A DNA stretch of 64,000 nt from Chlorops oryzae (lineage: Eukaryota; Arthropoda; Insecta; Diptera; Chloropidae): the NCBI GenBank assembly GCA_020466095.1, contig CM035807.1:10197197-10261196 (forward strand), read 5' to 3'. Under the pieces are notes generated by a model. That model ran no database searches. It had not been told where the DNA came from and saw nothing but the letters and a program-made list of their open reading frames with translations. Of the stretch, positions 37,485 through 51,660 are shown in pieces. The stretch's first letter is position 1; each line of letters opens with the position of its first letter. Position numbers and translations under genes: made by a program.

Positions 37485-38548
37485 CGATCATCATCACAAA
37501 CATCATCACACACATCACACATCATCAACATCATCAACATCATCAACATCATCAAATTCATCATCAACATCATCACATCATCAACCATCATCAATCATCA
37601 TCAACATCATCAATCATCAAATCAACATCACACATCATCAACATCATCAACATCATCAACATCACAACATCATCACTCATCCATCATCAACATCATCACA
37701 ACATCATCAACATCATCAACATCATCAACATCACACACTCATCAACTCATCAACATCATCAACACATAACATCACACATATCAACATCATAACATCATCA
37801 ACATCATCATCATCATCAACATCATCAACCATCATCAACATCATCAAATCATCACATCATCAACCATCATCATCATCCATCAACATCATCAACATCATCA
37901 CATCATCACATCATCATCATCACATCATCAATCACATCATCAACATCATCAACATCATCATCATCCATCACACATCATCACATCATCATCACATCCATCA
38001 TCACATCACATCATCAACATCACCATCACACATCATCACACATCATCATCACAACATCATCACCATCATCATCACCATCATCATCACATCAATCATCATC
38101 ACCATCATCATCACATCATCACCATCATCATCACCATCATCCATCATCACACACACATCATCACCATCATCACCATCATCACCATCATCACCATCATCAC
38201 ACACCTCACCATCACATCATACACTCAACTCCACCATCATCTCAAATCATCATACATCACCATCATCACCATATCACCATCATCATCACCATCATCATCA
38301 TCACATCATCATCACCATCATCATCACGTCATGCATCATCACCAACCTCACCATCATCATCACCAACCTCACCATCATCATCATCACCAACTTCACCATC
38401 ATCATCACCATCTTCATCACCAACCTCACAATCATCATCACCATCATCTCCATCATCACGAACGTCACCATCACCATCTCCATCATCATCACCATCATCA
38501 TCATCATTATAATCATCATCATCATCACCATCATGATCACCATCAAGT
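37485..38548. repeat. (CAT/CAC)n trinucleotide-rich array, copy 2
   Basis: About 1.06 kb of ATC, AAC, CAC and CAT units on the + strand. The left two-thirds is dominated by CATCAACAT and the right third by CACCATCAT, so the array has internal zones. The unique left flank (about 37195-37300) resembles the flank of the array at 12421-13000. The 465-residue + frame and the Asp/Met-rich minus frames across it are repeat translations, not genes. Confidence 0.85.
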
Positions 38549-41500
38549 GCCAATTTTTTGTTCAATTTTTCGAAATTCTTTTCCGTCTCCACTTTGTTTA
38601 CTCCATGAATCTGCACGCCATCCTTCAGTTAATAGTATGTTTGTCGGAAAAAATCTGCGATATTACGAGATATTATGTCTTTATTATGGCATTGAGTCAT
38701 GTGGTGCGTTTAATGACCAAGGAGTTGCCACATTTTGTTACACAAAAACTTTTAGGCTTTCAGGCTTTATGGCTTTAGTGCTCTGCAGGCACGTTGATCG
38801 TTATTCTGTTTTCTCAGTCATTTCTCCTGTTTAAGTTATATTCATTTAAAATCATGTGAATCATTTTTATTGTCCTCAGGCATATTCAAAAATCAATTAA
38901 AATTTCTCTAATCGCAGGCAATAAATTAACTTGTTTAAATTATAAAGTTTAGTTGCTGTGTTTTTTCTAACTGTTCACACATGGCGCCCACTTGTAATCC
39001 TTAAATGGAGTTAATCAATTGTTCAAGTACCGTTTTTAGACCACCCAGAATCGAATGCGAAATCATTTCCATTAGCTTCCCGGCCAACACGCATGGCTTA
39101 AGTTACAATTTAAAACGTTCAAAGCATCAATCAAAGAAGCTTAAAGTTAATGAAAAATGTCTGATGGCGTAAGATATCGAAGCGCCATTAAAGTGCTGCA
39201 TGAAGCCCAATCCAATGAACCGCGCATTCATGTCCAGAGGTGGTCACTTTACAATCTGCGATGCGTCAAAACACATCTTGCTGCCACAAAACAACTCCAT
39301 ATCTGAGCGTTTAGGGTCGGATCTCTTTTAGCAGTGCACTGAAAGAAAAAATTTCAACATTAAAAAAAAAAAAAAAATTATGGAGTTTATTTTACAGAAT
39401 TTTTTGTAGTAGAGAGAACTCGTTCCTCTGTGCAAAGTTTTGGCCTGACTGACTTGGTGTCGTAGAACGCTTGTGCTCCGTTGTACGCTTGAATGATGGC
39501 CATTAATCAAAGCTTGACTTGAATCGTCTAGGTTGCAGGGCTTTTGAAGTACTGGTGTTTTGCTTTGCGGTAACTCCTCTCAATAGAACATGACGAACAA
39601 CTGCATTCACTTGCTATGCTTTTAACGTTGATTACTGATTACTTCCCATAGCCGTACGTGCCTATTCATGCTGCAATATTAAAAATGCCGCCGCCTATAA
39701 AAGTAAATTAAATCGAGCGTAACCACAGAAAACTGAGTGTAAATGTTTAACACAATAATTCAGAATAATTAATTTTCCAATAATTTTGCTCTACTGTTTT
39801 CAATGTAATTAAAGACGTGAGAACTTATTGAACAGCCCCGCCGTGCGGCTTATACTCGTACCAATACCGTAATTGACTGCCTCCGTTGCGCATGCTCATC
39901 AGCATTGATAACGATATCGAGTTTTAATTGAACGGTTGCACTAAAGGAAGCGGAAATATCGCGTCATTTTTTTAAAGGTGTTTTTTTTCCATTTTGTTGT
40001 CATCAAGACACATCGCAAGCAAATCGAACGTCCGAGCAGTGTTTTTATCAGCGCTATCAAGGTGCCACGACGATGGCGCCTCGTTACTTGATGTTGCGTT
40101 CAATCTTTAAACTTGTTTCAATACAAATATCCTTCGTTTAAGTTTGTAATTTAAGCTCGCCAACGAAACGTAGGTACGTCTTAAATTATGTGCCTTATAT
40201 TATGTACGAGCAAACATGCAAACATACATATGTATGTATGGTATGTAGGAAGAAAAACTGCATTCATCACTCGCATCATCGTCGTGGTCATCATCATTAG
40301 GCTTACTTGTTCTGAGCACTGCTCCATTGATGGACATTACGCATCGTCGCTTTAATTTTCGTAATTTCGCAGCACCACCATCCAGCACATATGGGTTCGT
40401 TGTTATCAATTACAGTTAAAATCGGTTTTATATATGCACGATTGGGTAGACATGGTACAATCATGTTATACTTAAATTTAAATAATATAATCTTAAAGCG
40501 ATTTGTGTTCATAATATCCTAAACGCACACACAGCTGGCTGGTGTGACACTGAAAGGGGGGCAAAAAAATATACAACGCCCATTAATTCGACTAATTATG
40601 TAGACCCAGCGGCATGGAAATTTTTCTTGCACGAAGAAAATATTCGGATATAGACAGATCCATACATTGCGTTTAATTCTTCGTCCAACTATTTTAAACA
40701 TCAATTATCACATGTTGGATGTCAGTCGATTTACAGCTTAAAAACTATGCAGCCTAAAACTATTTAAGGAAAAATCTCCTCACTGTGGGAAAATATGTTG
40801 CCTTTAAATTACTATTGATTTTTATGTTATTGCCGATCACCTTGGGCAACGTTTAAATAACTTATTTCCTTACAATCCTAGAAACAGTTCCACCACATGC
40901 AAGCCCCCAGACAAAGCCTAATTATAAAGTACACACAAAGGATAGCTAAAGCAAAATTTAAGCACACCAGTGAGAGACTCATTATTATCTATTAACTACA
41001 ACAGGAACTTAGCGACGCACAATCCTATACCCTATGGGCTACATCAGACCAGGCAACGGGCATGAATGCATGGACATGAACCCCATATAAATGATACCAA
41101 TATCCGCCATCTAAATGACACCTCAGATTACGTTTTCGCTTCAATGTTTTGCTCAAAGATACAAAGATACAAGACCTCGAAGATATGCACGATGAGGTCG
41201 ACGACGACGAGGACGACGGCGATGGCACGTTACATTCAGTCGCATACCGGCACAGCAGCTTCTTGGAACTTTATGGAGCGAGCTAGAATCACTTTTGCAT
41301 GCACGTTGCCGCATGTTGTCTTTAGACCAAATTGCATGCGCGCCTTGCCTTCAACACCAATTACAAGCAGCAACTTTTAACTTCCTTGAGGCTTATCTAG
41401 TTCCGAGCTTTGGTGTTACATATGTTGGCTTCTTCGATAAGTCCTATGCATAAGACACACTGCGCCTCCACCTAGTCCTTTCATCGCCAATGACGCCCTC

Positions 41501-43445
41501 CGTTTTCGGTTTCCGTGCCTTCATAGGGATAAGAACTCCTCCTTTGCGTTCGTCTTCAACAGTGGCTAGAATGAAAACATCGTGCTCTAGGGCGTCTCTT
41601 AAGCTATCATCAGTGTAAGATCTAGGAACAAAAAATAAAATAAAATACAAAAAAAAAAAAAAAAAAAAAGTTAAACAACAACAAATAAGCCGAAGAGGGA
41701 AAAAAACACAAACAACAAAGTTACTTGGAATGGTTTCGCTGGCATATCATCGGCAAGTTTGCATCTCGTGTCTTTTGTTTGGGCCTGCATGTGATGATTC
41801 CTCGAATTGTTTTGTTGTCTGCCTTATATTTCGTTGCTAGGCTATGGTAATTTTCTACCCTAACAACTCATTATCTTATGTTGGAACCCATTGATCGCTT
41901 GAGGGTCGTCTTGTGGCTTCATAGAGATGAATTTCTAGCTTCCTTTTGAGCTGCTCACGGATGGGCGCTACAACTGACTTCAAACATGTAGAAACCACAG
42001 ACAAGGAGCATCTACTTCAATATATGAAATTAGTGGGCGCTTTTCTTTTTTCTTTGCCATTTTATTTAAACCCTAAACAATTTCATTCGGTTGTTTTGTT
42101 TTCGAAAGAAGGCTTGTTGGATATCCTTAATTAGGTACATATATATTTAAGAAGAAGCTTATATCTGGGAAGGAGGATTCCAATAACCCTCGCAATGCCA
42201 TTTTCGCACGAATAAGACATTATCGTCTGTAGAGCTTTCTTACTTCTCTCAGACCACCTCTATGGATACCTAGTGAAATAAGTTGGCATGCGTTGCTGGA
42301 AATTAGCTATACTCAATAATAGCTTATTGAACAATAAATTCTCAAATGTTCAATAAAAATAAAGAGTCCCGAGAAGGTAATAGAGGACCACCAATGGAAG
42401 CAGATCGCATCCTATTTCATGCTCTTCATTCTAATAATCTTCATAGTAATTGTTTCGTAATACTCCGGACGTGCAACTTCTTCATCCATAGACACAGCCG
42501 GCTCCCTGTGTCTGATTGAGGAACTGCCTGCCTGACATATGGGCTGGTAAGTTTAGTGTGTAATTTTAAGTGTAGCAAATCATTTGGTTCTACTTGCTCG
42601 CACAGCACGACCTATGTAGACGCTGGGGTACTTATTTGCACGTTAGCATCATCCAAGAGCCCTTTCGGTTGTTTTTTTTTTTCTTCATTCTGTTCTGTTC
42701 TGTTCTCGTTCCGTTTCGTTTCCTTTTATTTTTCATTTTTTAGTATTTTGCACAATTCCTTGCATTTTTCTTTTCGTCTATGACTTTCGGGCATAATTTG
42801 CTTACATGCAACCATGGAAATAAAAGGGAGTACACGTCACGCCATGATATCGAAGGAATTGAATCTATGGCTACCTATGAGCACATCCTACTCGGCTCTT
42901 GATGAGGCACAGTATGTATGTATGTTGATGCATTTTTCTTTCCGTTTTCTCAGAACGAAGGCGTCGGTTGGTTGCATCGTTCAGCAAGTGATATCGTCAA
43001 GCATCTGTAACTGTTGTTCCGTTCCATGTCTGTTGAGATTCCTGGATCATTGGTTTTATTGTGCTACACTTTCGTACTGCTCTGCCGTTGAGGCTTGACG
43101 ACCATTCATTTCATTCATTTCGCGGATTTATTTATTCTCACTTGCACATGTGAAGAAAAAACAATAAAAATTCACCACGCCAGCTCTGCTGAAAGATGAT
43201 GTTGAATGGAGCACTGCGACGAGCTAATGGACCATGGCTACTTGGAATTATAACTCTTGGTCCCAATGCTCTTATTCCATTCTTGCACGCTGTCTTCGAG
43301 ACATAATCATGCTAAATTACTCGCAAATTCATTTGCTTGGATGCGAATGATGATACATTTTCTACACTGAAAAAAAAAAAAAAAAAAAAAATAAAAAATG
43401 AATATTTAAGCAGAATTTGAAATTTTTTTTAGTGAATTACTTTAT
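38549..43445. other. Tenectin intron 1, no gene seen
   Basis: The stretch holds A/T homopolymers, an ACATACATATGTATGTATGG tract at 40222-40241, a GACGAC-rich run near 41198-41222, and tandem GTTCT/CGTTTC-like units near 42688-42722. Open frames are short on both strands with no domain signature or paired splice sites. Confidence 0.5.
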
Positions 43446-44071
43446 TTAACCCATTAACTACCACACTGTTTTCGTATGTTATGTATGAAAATGAATTTTT
43501 TTCATCAAGTTTTCGTTTCGTTTTGCCTTTTTTCAAAGGAAACCTTTCACATTCGTGCATTTGAACTCGGACGCGACAATTACATGAGCAGCTTTACGTC
43601 CCGAATTCAAAAATGCAGTAAATAGTAGGTACTTTCGAAAATTGATTTTTGGTGAGCTTTTTTTTTCCTCGGGGTAGATGTAAATAAAACTGCGTTATTT
43701 ACTTATTTTACCCAACGTTTTTCGTTCCTTTTTGGGAACCTCTTCAGGAGCGTTTTTTTATTATTTGAACTAAAATGGGATAAAATTTAGACTTGGATGT
43801 TTTTTGCAGTTTTTACAATCACTTACAGTCGTTGTAGGTACTTTCAAAATTCAAAATTTTTATGCAGATTGTGAAAAGGCAATGTGAGAATTGAGAAATC
43901 AATGATATTTTTGGAAGTAAATTTAGAAACTAAATTAAATTATAAAATCAACTTCATAATTTTTTTTTTGGACAAACATTGTCCCATCGACAGTAAAAGT
44001 GGTTAAATAACTAATCTATAGATCCAATTTTTTTTGGCATGCATTGTCCCCATCGACAGTAAAGTGGTTAA
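43446..44071. mobile_element. TTAA-bordered MITE-like element with duplicated right end
   Basis: The left border is TTAACCCATTAACTACC at 43446. The right end occurs twice: 43958-44006 and 44024-44071, each reading poly(T), GG, CATTGTCCC, CATCGACAGTAAA, GTGGTTAA. The inverse of the right end (TTAACCACTTTACTG) resembles the left end only loosely. The interior carries an inverted copy of the 70-bp repeat also found at 18589-18658. No coding capacity. Confidence 0.55.
43568..43637 (-). repeat. 70-bp dispersed repeat, copy B
   Basis: The reverse complement begins CGAAAGTACCTACTATTTAC and ends GTAATTGTCGCGTCCG, matching 18589-18658 on the + strand with a few substitutions and small gaps. It lies inside the TTAA-bordered element at 43446-44071. 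Confidence 0.65.
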
Positions 44072-45935
44072 TGTACTTCTTCGACCAAACGCATACAATT
44101 AGGTCGCCGACCAAATTGTTCTCAGTGTACTAAAAATCCTTCCTGCTACAGATGGCGTTACTGATTATGATAGGAATGGTCTCCAAAGCGGCAAAATTAT
44201 CGCATTGCTTTGAAAATGCTTTTCAGCAAAATAAAATAGATTCCTCAACTTGGCACAAGAAAAATCGTTCTTTTATTTATTTGATTTTTTTCTTTTTCTT
44301 TCTTCTTTCCTCGCTTGTAATTTCCTTTTTAACGTTTTGCCATTTTACTGTAACAAATCGTCGTTACTTTGGTAGGAATTACAAGCAAAAGGTTTCCACC
44401 GACAATAGGCTTGCAATCGTAAGTAGCATGCAACAATTGCTGCTACCTCAACAGCTTTGGCTGCCTTGATCTTGGTGCTTTCGTAACACGATCAAGGCCA
44501 TGGAAAATGGAAATTGTTTTCTTTTCACGTTCACGTTTAGTTTTTAATTTTTTTTTTTGTTTTTTGGTTTATTGTCTTTCTTCACTTGATGATTTTGTCT
44601 TTACATCATTGGGATTGTTGCCTTCAGTTGATATTATTTCAATTTTTCTCTCTCCTTTGGCTCTTATTCAATGTGCAGCAGACGCAGCTCGAAAAGAAAA
44701 TTTACAGAATTGCATAATTGAAGAAGACAATTATTTTCGATTTATTGCATATGTTGGGAATTCGGTGAGTTTGGTTTAGAAATTGCTGCGCTCATCTCTC
44801 GCTGCCTCCCAATTCATCACAATGTATGTAATTATGAAAATTTCTTAAGACTTGCTGCTCGTGGCTTGACTAAAGTTCTTAGAATTGCGAAATTAGCGAA
44901 GGCACTTCCTGTATGAATCTTGAGTACTTAAGTATCTATCTTTTACGGTATTTCTTCCCAACGGCTGAATATTGCTCTGGGGCATGACTTCACCATTGGG
45001 CGCTCATTTTGCTCTAATTGTTTTTGTTTTTTCCGACGCGACGTTCGCCGCAGGGCTTACCTGCGAGCATGACGACTTTATCAATTTCAATGAAATTTCC
45101 CAGTGTACTTAGTTGTTTTATTATTTGCTCTGGGATCTCTTTCTTCGGGTCGTTCTTCAAATTACCATATTATTTGCAACTGTTTAACTTTATCATGATC
45201 TTGGATGGAGTAAGTCTATTAAAGAAAATTATACGTGCTCCAGGAAGACTTTAATGTAGCTGGAAAAATTTCTTGGTCAACGGGTATAGCAGAAATATGA
45301 ATTCTTATAATCATATATAATTTCTCTTTATAGTAGATACCTATTTTAATATACATAATAGATGAGTCTAAATGATAGATTCTTATGATTATTTACTTAG
45401 GTTTGGCTTGCGAACGCGATTCTTCTATTTTCACATCCTTCAGTTAACTTATTTTGTTATCTTTAAAATGCAATGTTCTGCAAAAGGTGCGAAAAAAGTC
45501 GCTTCATTCATGAGATGGCCTTAATTTTTTTTTTTTTTTTAATTTTTTCTGTTCTTTTTACAGTTTCTTTTTAACACATTTTATTTCTTCCTGTACATCG
45601 GAAAGGTCATTCAACCTGTCAACCTAAAGTTAGAGAACAGAACGATTGTGTTAACCATAAAGTTAGTCTTTGTTAGCTTACTTAGTTCGAGCTGCAGACT
45701 GTAATAAACAAAACGATACAAGCAACATGTTGCGCATGCGCCGTCATGTGTAACCACAGAAAGTGCTGCAGCCATTTAAGAAGCTTTCCCAAGATTTGAA
45801 AAGAATAAGCGTAACTAACCCGCTACGGCATAAAATAAAAGGTACATTTATGAGAGTCACCTATTCAATTCCCATGGCGCTTATTATATAGACTCTCAAC
45901 ACCGCATTGGTTTCTTTGTTTGTTAAAAAGAACCC

Positions 45936-45967
<32 letters not shown>

Positions 45968-47002
45968 CTTAAATGCCCACAACAATGTGTCCAACGCGCG
46001 TTGTTCGTTCATTTCCACTTATTGGCCAACGCGTCACATAGCCTCGCGTCACGTCGTTTTGTAATGCCACTGCCAATGCCTTTTGACATCAACCAATGTT
46101 GCAGTTCTTTTTCGCCTTAATGTTGTATTCATGTTGCAAGCTGAAAGGAAAATAAAAACAAAAAAAATCAAAAAAAAAAATAAATAAAAAAACAAAATCA
46201 ACGCTCTTAGTTATGCGGCGTCATGTGATGAGCTGGACATTCCTGGACCTGAGATGGATATTCCATTTACTTATTTATTTTATGCCAGGTTTTTGCAATT
46301 GCACGCGGTTGTCCTATTACCACTTGCATTGAATTTGCATTCGTTCTTATCCGTCTAACCGAGAAATTGTGGGCAGCGGTCTGTCTCTTGTACCAACTCG
46401 GCGAACTGGTACACTCCAACTACAGTAACTCTGTAATCGCTACAACACACATAAAAATTTTTCGTCTTTTAAAGGAACACATTATTGGCTTTTATACCGG
46501 GGCTTTGTTAGCCGTATTCGTGGCGTTCGATTTTTTTTTTTTTTGTTCCTCCGTGTTGAGAACGCTCTTGCAAATGGACTCTTCTTATGGCTTGTCTTCA
46601 TTTCCGAATTGACTTTTCGCCAAATTGATGCTTATGTGTGAAGAACAGTTAGAATTTTTACAGCTTTGCGATGTTTAGTTGTTTACTTCGGTTGATTTCT
46701 ATTTTTGTTTCCCTTTTTTTTATTTTTTTTTTTTAATATTTTTTTTTTATTGGGTGTGCTTTTTAACAAACCGTCTTTTCAGTTCCTTAGGGAAAATCGG
46801 TTTTTCGCTATCTGAAATGAGCCATAAAATATGTTGTTGGAAGGACTTTTCGAATAGCTAGCTTCGTTGGACAAGTCATTAAAACACTAAAGGAATTTTT
46901 TAAAGGTACCGTAAAGTATTGTGATTTATTGTTGGGATTTCTCTTTTTGTGTGACCACTCTTAATTTACGCTCCTACGCGTTGTTCCGCTGATAAAAAAA
47001 AC
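44072..47002. other. Tenectin intron 1, no gene seen
   Basis: The stretch has T-rich tracts, a poly(A) run at about 45937-45962 and poly(T) runs near 45525 and 46530. The frames here encode Phe/Leu-rich low-complexity peptides from T-rich DNA. Confidence 0.5.
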
Positions 47003-47585
47003 TTAACCCTTTACTGCCAAATAAAAAAATTTTTTTTCCTGCAGCAATTGGTTCCATTAACCCTTTACTGAATGAAATATTAAATACTTAATTCGAAATA
47101 AAAATTTCCATTTTAATCGTTTTATTAACCATTAACTGCAAGATACATATATTAAAAACTAAGGAAAGAAATATGTTTTCGAAGAAAACGGTTTTATTAA
47201 GGCTTCCAAAATAATAATCTTTCGTTTTTTAACCCTCTTCAACTGGCATCGCAGTCTGATAGACACCGCAAAACAGAAAATTTTGCGTGCTTTTGTAAAA
47301 CCTGGAGTTACGATATTTGTGCTCTCTTAAAAAAATGCCTTTTAATTCAAATTTGTATCCCTTTTCGGCTTGAAAACTCTTTGCTCTAACATATAAGAAG
47401 TGAGGCCAAGGACACGTCAATTTTAAATTTCAGGAGAGAAATGAGCTGTTAGATCCCAGGTCAGTTATATTGTCAAAATTCGAACCTCGTCAGCTGTAGA
47501 GAGATAATCAAAAAATTTCAGTTTTTTTTTTTTTTTTTTTTTTTGCCAGAAACCATAAGTGGGTTCGTATGCGATAGAGGGTTAA
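47003..47585. mobile_element. piggyBac-like MITE cluster with repeated TTAACCCT ends
   Basis: Left-type termini occur at 47003 (TTAACCCTTTACTGCC), 47057 (TTAACCCTTTACTG), 47125 (TTAACCATTAACTGCA) and 47229 (TTAACCCTCTTCAACTGGC). The right terminus at about 47574-47585 reads ATAGAGGGTTAA, the inverse of TTAACCCTCTAT. TTAA borders and CCCT termini are piggyBac-type. Whether this is one element with a multiplied left end or nested insertions cannot be decided by eye. No transposase frame. Confidence 0.55.
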
Positions 47586-48698
47586 ACAAAATTATTTCCT
47601 CAAGATTCGTTCGATTTATGCCTTGTCTCCAATGTCGCATGAATGCCTTCAAATATTTGATATGAAACCAATTTGAGTCTGCTGCGCATTTGATTGTAAC
47701 TGATTCCATACATTTGGATGTGTTTAATATTTGTAGGGATTCTTCTATTGGAAATAGCTTTGGTATAGAAAAAATGGCCAAAAAATTAAATTAAATGAAT
47801 GCACATCTTCTCTTTTTACAGCGAGTATAAAAATCACTCCATTTCATTCTGTATTTTTCATTTATTCAGTTCACCGTCCCTCCAATCCGCAATTACTTCA
47901 TATTGTGACCTATAAATAAACATCCATGATCCAATATTAAAACAATATATTAACTCTTTTGCTGGACAATGTGACTTAACAATGCTTGAAGCGTGCTTAA
48001 CCGAGGTCCCTTTGCAAGCAGCTTCATAATCGCTTCCCTTTAACATTTTTACGTCAACATAAATTACTGGTTTTTTTGGTATGAAATTCTTCTAAAGTAC
48101 GATAAAAACATAAAAATAGTACCGCCTTCGTGATGTTCTGAACACGCGTTCGCAAAGAAGACACAATAAAATAATAGAAGAGTCCAATGCACAAAACCAG
48201 CGGGAGCTGTCCCCCTGAAACTTGCAAAAAAAAAAAAAAAATAAAAGAAAAATAGAAGAAAAGAAAATAAAAGGAAAATCAACAGAACAATGTCTTGCGC
48301 GCGTACGTCTTATTGTGCGTAACAAAGCGTTCAAAAAAAAAAAAAGAAGAACCTAGTCTATAACAAACATGCGAGTTAAACGAAGCCTTGAAGCCTGAAG
48401 TGGTTAAACTATTTTTGGTCAAAACTTGCAGCCAACTATTCGCGTACCATAAAATACGTCACAGCAGCGCATATCCAGCATAATAACCGAAGAACCATCC
48501 GAGTACAATGAAGCGTAGAGCCTACTGCAACGGGTAGCAAAAGGCGGTGGCAAGCGCATCCATGCGTCAATGTGAATCCACCGACGATAGGATGCATATT
48601 TAAAAGTACACTGCGAAAAATAAAGGCACTTAACATCAATTATATAAAAAAACAAAATTCAAAATTAATGTCCCATGAAGCTTTTTAGAATAGAAAAT
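47586..48698. other. Tenectin intron 1, no gene seen
   Basis: AT-rich sequence with poly(A) tracts at about 48226-48241 and 48331-48342. The overlapping minus-strand frames through them are Phe/Leu-rich and lack domains. Confidence 0.45.
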
Positions 48699-48870
48699 AT
48701 TGTCGAATCTCTCTAAAACGAACTCCTCTATAACGAATTTCTCTCTACAGTGAATCTTTTCAAGGCTTTTTCGTTACATTTTATTTATTTTTTTTCTTCT
48801 TATAGCAAATTCTTTCAACAACGAACTTTCTTCCGGTTTCTTGAAATTCGTTATAGAGAGTTTTGACTGT
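48699..48870. mobile_element. pogo/Tigger-like MITE
   Basis: The left end (48699 on, TTGTCGAATCTCTCTAAAAC) and the inverse of the right end (ACAGTCAAAACTCTCTATAA) align over about 24 bases. The interior repeats CTCTATAACGAA-type words, which I recognise from pogo/Tigger-type terminal repeats in insects. It is about 170 bp and non-autonomous. Confidence 0.6.
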
Positions 48871-48920
48871 ATGTTAATATTTCCAAACATTTATTCTTCA
48901 AAACATTCAAATATATAGGT

Positions 48921-49158
48921 ATATCGACCCCTTTTCGCGAAATTATCGTATGTTACAGAAATCAAATTTTACAGGAGTTCGTTTTTTCTACCATTCTTTG
49001 CATAAAAGCATAAAAATATTCGGCATTATCTCCATAGCTACAGTGCTAAGGGCTATAATATTTTGCCAGGAGATGAGTTGAAGGCTTTAGAACAAATTTT
49101 CATCAAAATGTCAGTTTCGTAAAAAATATTATATAATATGCGAAAAGGGGTCGATATA
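48921..49158. mobile_element. TA-flanked MITE with perfect 19-bp inverted termini
   Basis: TATATCGACCCCTTTTCGC at 48921-48939 is the exact inverse of 49140-49158, and similarity continues loosely inward. TATA at the edges is compatible with TA target duplications (Tc1/mariner-type), but no transposase is present and the family is not recognised. Length is 238 bp. Confidence 0.7.
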
Positions 49159-51660
49159 ATTCAATTGTGCCAATTAATTTTCTATGTGTACATCATTCTG
49201 CGAAGTTTTCGCCAAGCCATTCGGTAACAAAGTTTTCAAGCCACATAGCGGCGGATTGCATACCACCAATAACCTCCTCTACAGCGGCTTCTCTTATAAA
49301 ATTCGAACAGCGGCAGCAACAACAAAGGAATCCACAATAAAAGATATTCTCATGTGTGCAATTTTGCGTTACAAACCGTATTGTTCCGCTAGTTTTAACT
49401 CACCTTCCTCATGCTCTATTCAGATATATGTATGCGCTTATCAACGTTTTATACTGCCGTCTTGGCTGGCTTGACTCTCGTAGCATCTTTGGATAGCCTT
49501 CCATTCCAATTCAGAACTTTACCTGTTCTCCTTGTCTTCCAGTTATAAAGAGTCCGAATCACAAGTTTGTGCAAGTTTGTAACATTATTTTCTAACATTT
49601 TTTTTTCATCCTTTTTTTTTTTGGATTGGATTGGTGAGCACACGGAAACTAGCTAAGCCCATTATGTACATATATTTATATAGATATTTTTCCTTGCTTT
49701 TCTTTTTGACTATTTTATTCAACCTCGAGTGGATTTTCCTTTTAACATCGGGAGCACACACCTATGGAGTTGAACAAATAGCTTCTACTCCCACAAGAAT
49801 AATGATCGCGTCTTTGGGGAACATTATTGGAATTGTTTGGAAGTTCGTTCCTTTTTTTTTTGGAATTTCTTTAATAAAAATTGTAATTGAAAGCTCTTTT
49901 CCGAAGAATTCGAAATTGGAAAATAAACATCAGATGATCAGCTGATCGGGTGAGGATTCAATACCCTAGAGCCTACAACCTAGACACACGTAGGTGATTG
50001 CCATACTAGGGATCAAAGTGCTTAAAATTGATATAGAATGAATCTGTGTTTATTTTCTTAGGAATATTGCAATGTACGTTTTAAGAAAATATTCTTTTAT
50101 CTCCATAAAACGCTGTTGACACTGCTGCATGAAATTGTCCGGCGCGTTTGGCACTATATCCGTTAAAGTCAATCGTCACGACACCCGCTCAAAATGTGAA
50201 AATCTTCACACAAAGTTTGTTGTTTTTTGGAACGAATATTTAATCGGAGCTGTAGCCAACGGGCCTAAGGGTAATTCCATTGTGATTGTCACACTTTTTG
50301 CAATCGCATTTTCAGTTTCAGCATAAAATTATAAATTTTACAATCAAAACAGGATGTGAATCTCAAGGATTTTTAATTTTGATAACTTTTTGAGAACTAT
50401 AATTAACTAAAAAGGCATGGTTATGCTCAGAAATGCCCATAAGAAAAACTATGGAAGAACTATATTACTATACCTGCAGGGTCCCTTATCCAGGAGAATT
50501 CACCCATGACTAATAGGGTTATAGTTCTACTTAGGTAAATCCATCATAAATCCACTTTATGTCCACGAAATCGCGGATAGTTGCGACTTGCGTTTGCTTC
50601 GACCATAACACAATCTTATTTTAAATGGAATTTTCGAGAGTCGACCGATTTTTGGGAAAATTTCATATTTCAAATACATGACCGGTTTCTGAAATTAAAC
50701 AAATATTACCTCGCGACTGAATTATTTAAGAAAAAAAAAATTTTTTTTTTAAAGCAAAGTTCATTCAATAACCAAAGAATTACAATTGCAGTCTAGACTG
50801 TGGAGCATGCAAACAAAAGCGGTGGCAAAAGTGCTACCAACGAATGCTCTTTGTTGTGGTCAAACACTGATGCTGACGCTGCGCTGAGAAGCTTCCAGGG
50901 TACTTGTTGTGCTCTGACAGATTGTTAACAAGATGTGCGACAGATGTGGTCAGTGTATAGTAAAGCACCAGCCCCAGCACCACAGCTACACTTTGTTAGA
51001 CTTTTCAACTTGAACTACAACGTTCTTCATTATTGTCGGACTGTTGTATTGTTGCATTTCCTCATTGGAGCTAGTCATAGTCAACTTTTGTAAGATGAAA
51101 CCCAGTCTAGTTGTCTGGCTCTCCGATTGCAATTCCACTAACCGAACGACCGAACGACCGAACTTCAGAAATGAAAAATGATTTGACAAATTATTTTAAT
51201 GCACTGCAAAGATTTTTCTGCCACGTTAAAGCATTTTATGCCTTGCAGCATGTTGCAGATTCAAAAATTAAACAAGTTTTGTCGTGCTAAGTGAATTCTG
51301 CTTTCAGTTGCTTTGCTTATTGCGGTTTCAGAGTCAAGTTAACGTTTTAAATTAATTGCGTACATGACTTTGGGGCTTACAAATTATTTTTAGTCATAAA
51401 TTTTGATGAAAAAATGAATTCATAGGAAATTGCTATCGTTGAAATTGTGGCGCTTTGTGGGGCGTGGAAGAACGCGAAGATTATTATTATTATTTTTTTT
51501 TTTTTTTTTGATATATTAAGAATTCAGAGATATTTTTAGATCATTTGGCGAACATAAAAAATATCTTTGGTATTTGCTAAATTTAAAATAAATATTTTTC
51601 TTTAAGTATTGAAAATCTGTAACAAAATTTTAATCAAATTTGTATTTTCTTCATTTTCAG
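49159..51660. other. End of Tenectin intron 1
   Basis: Nothing recognisable beyond A/T runs until the acceptor at 51660 (a T-rich tract ending TTCATTTTCAG). A frame at 50129-50326 has a short hydrophobic tail but no splice context or family resemblance. Confidence 0.5.

Noticed and set aside
37381..38834. 465-codon and 167-codon + frames and Asp/Met-rich minus frames
   Set aside because: All arise from the second trinucleotide array; composition is repeat-driven on both strands.
50129..50326. 65-codon + frame with a hydrophobic C-terminus
   Set aside because: Too short, no family resemblance, lies in an intron and lacks acceptor or donor signals.
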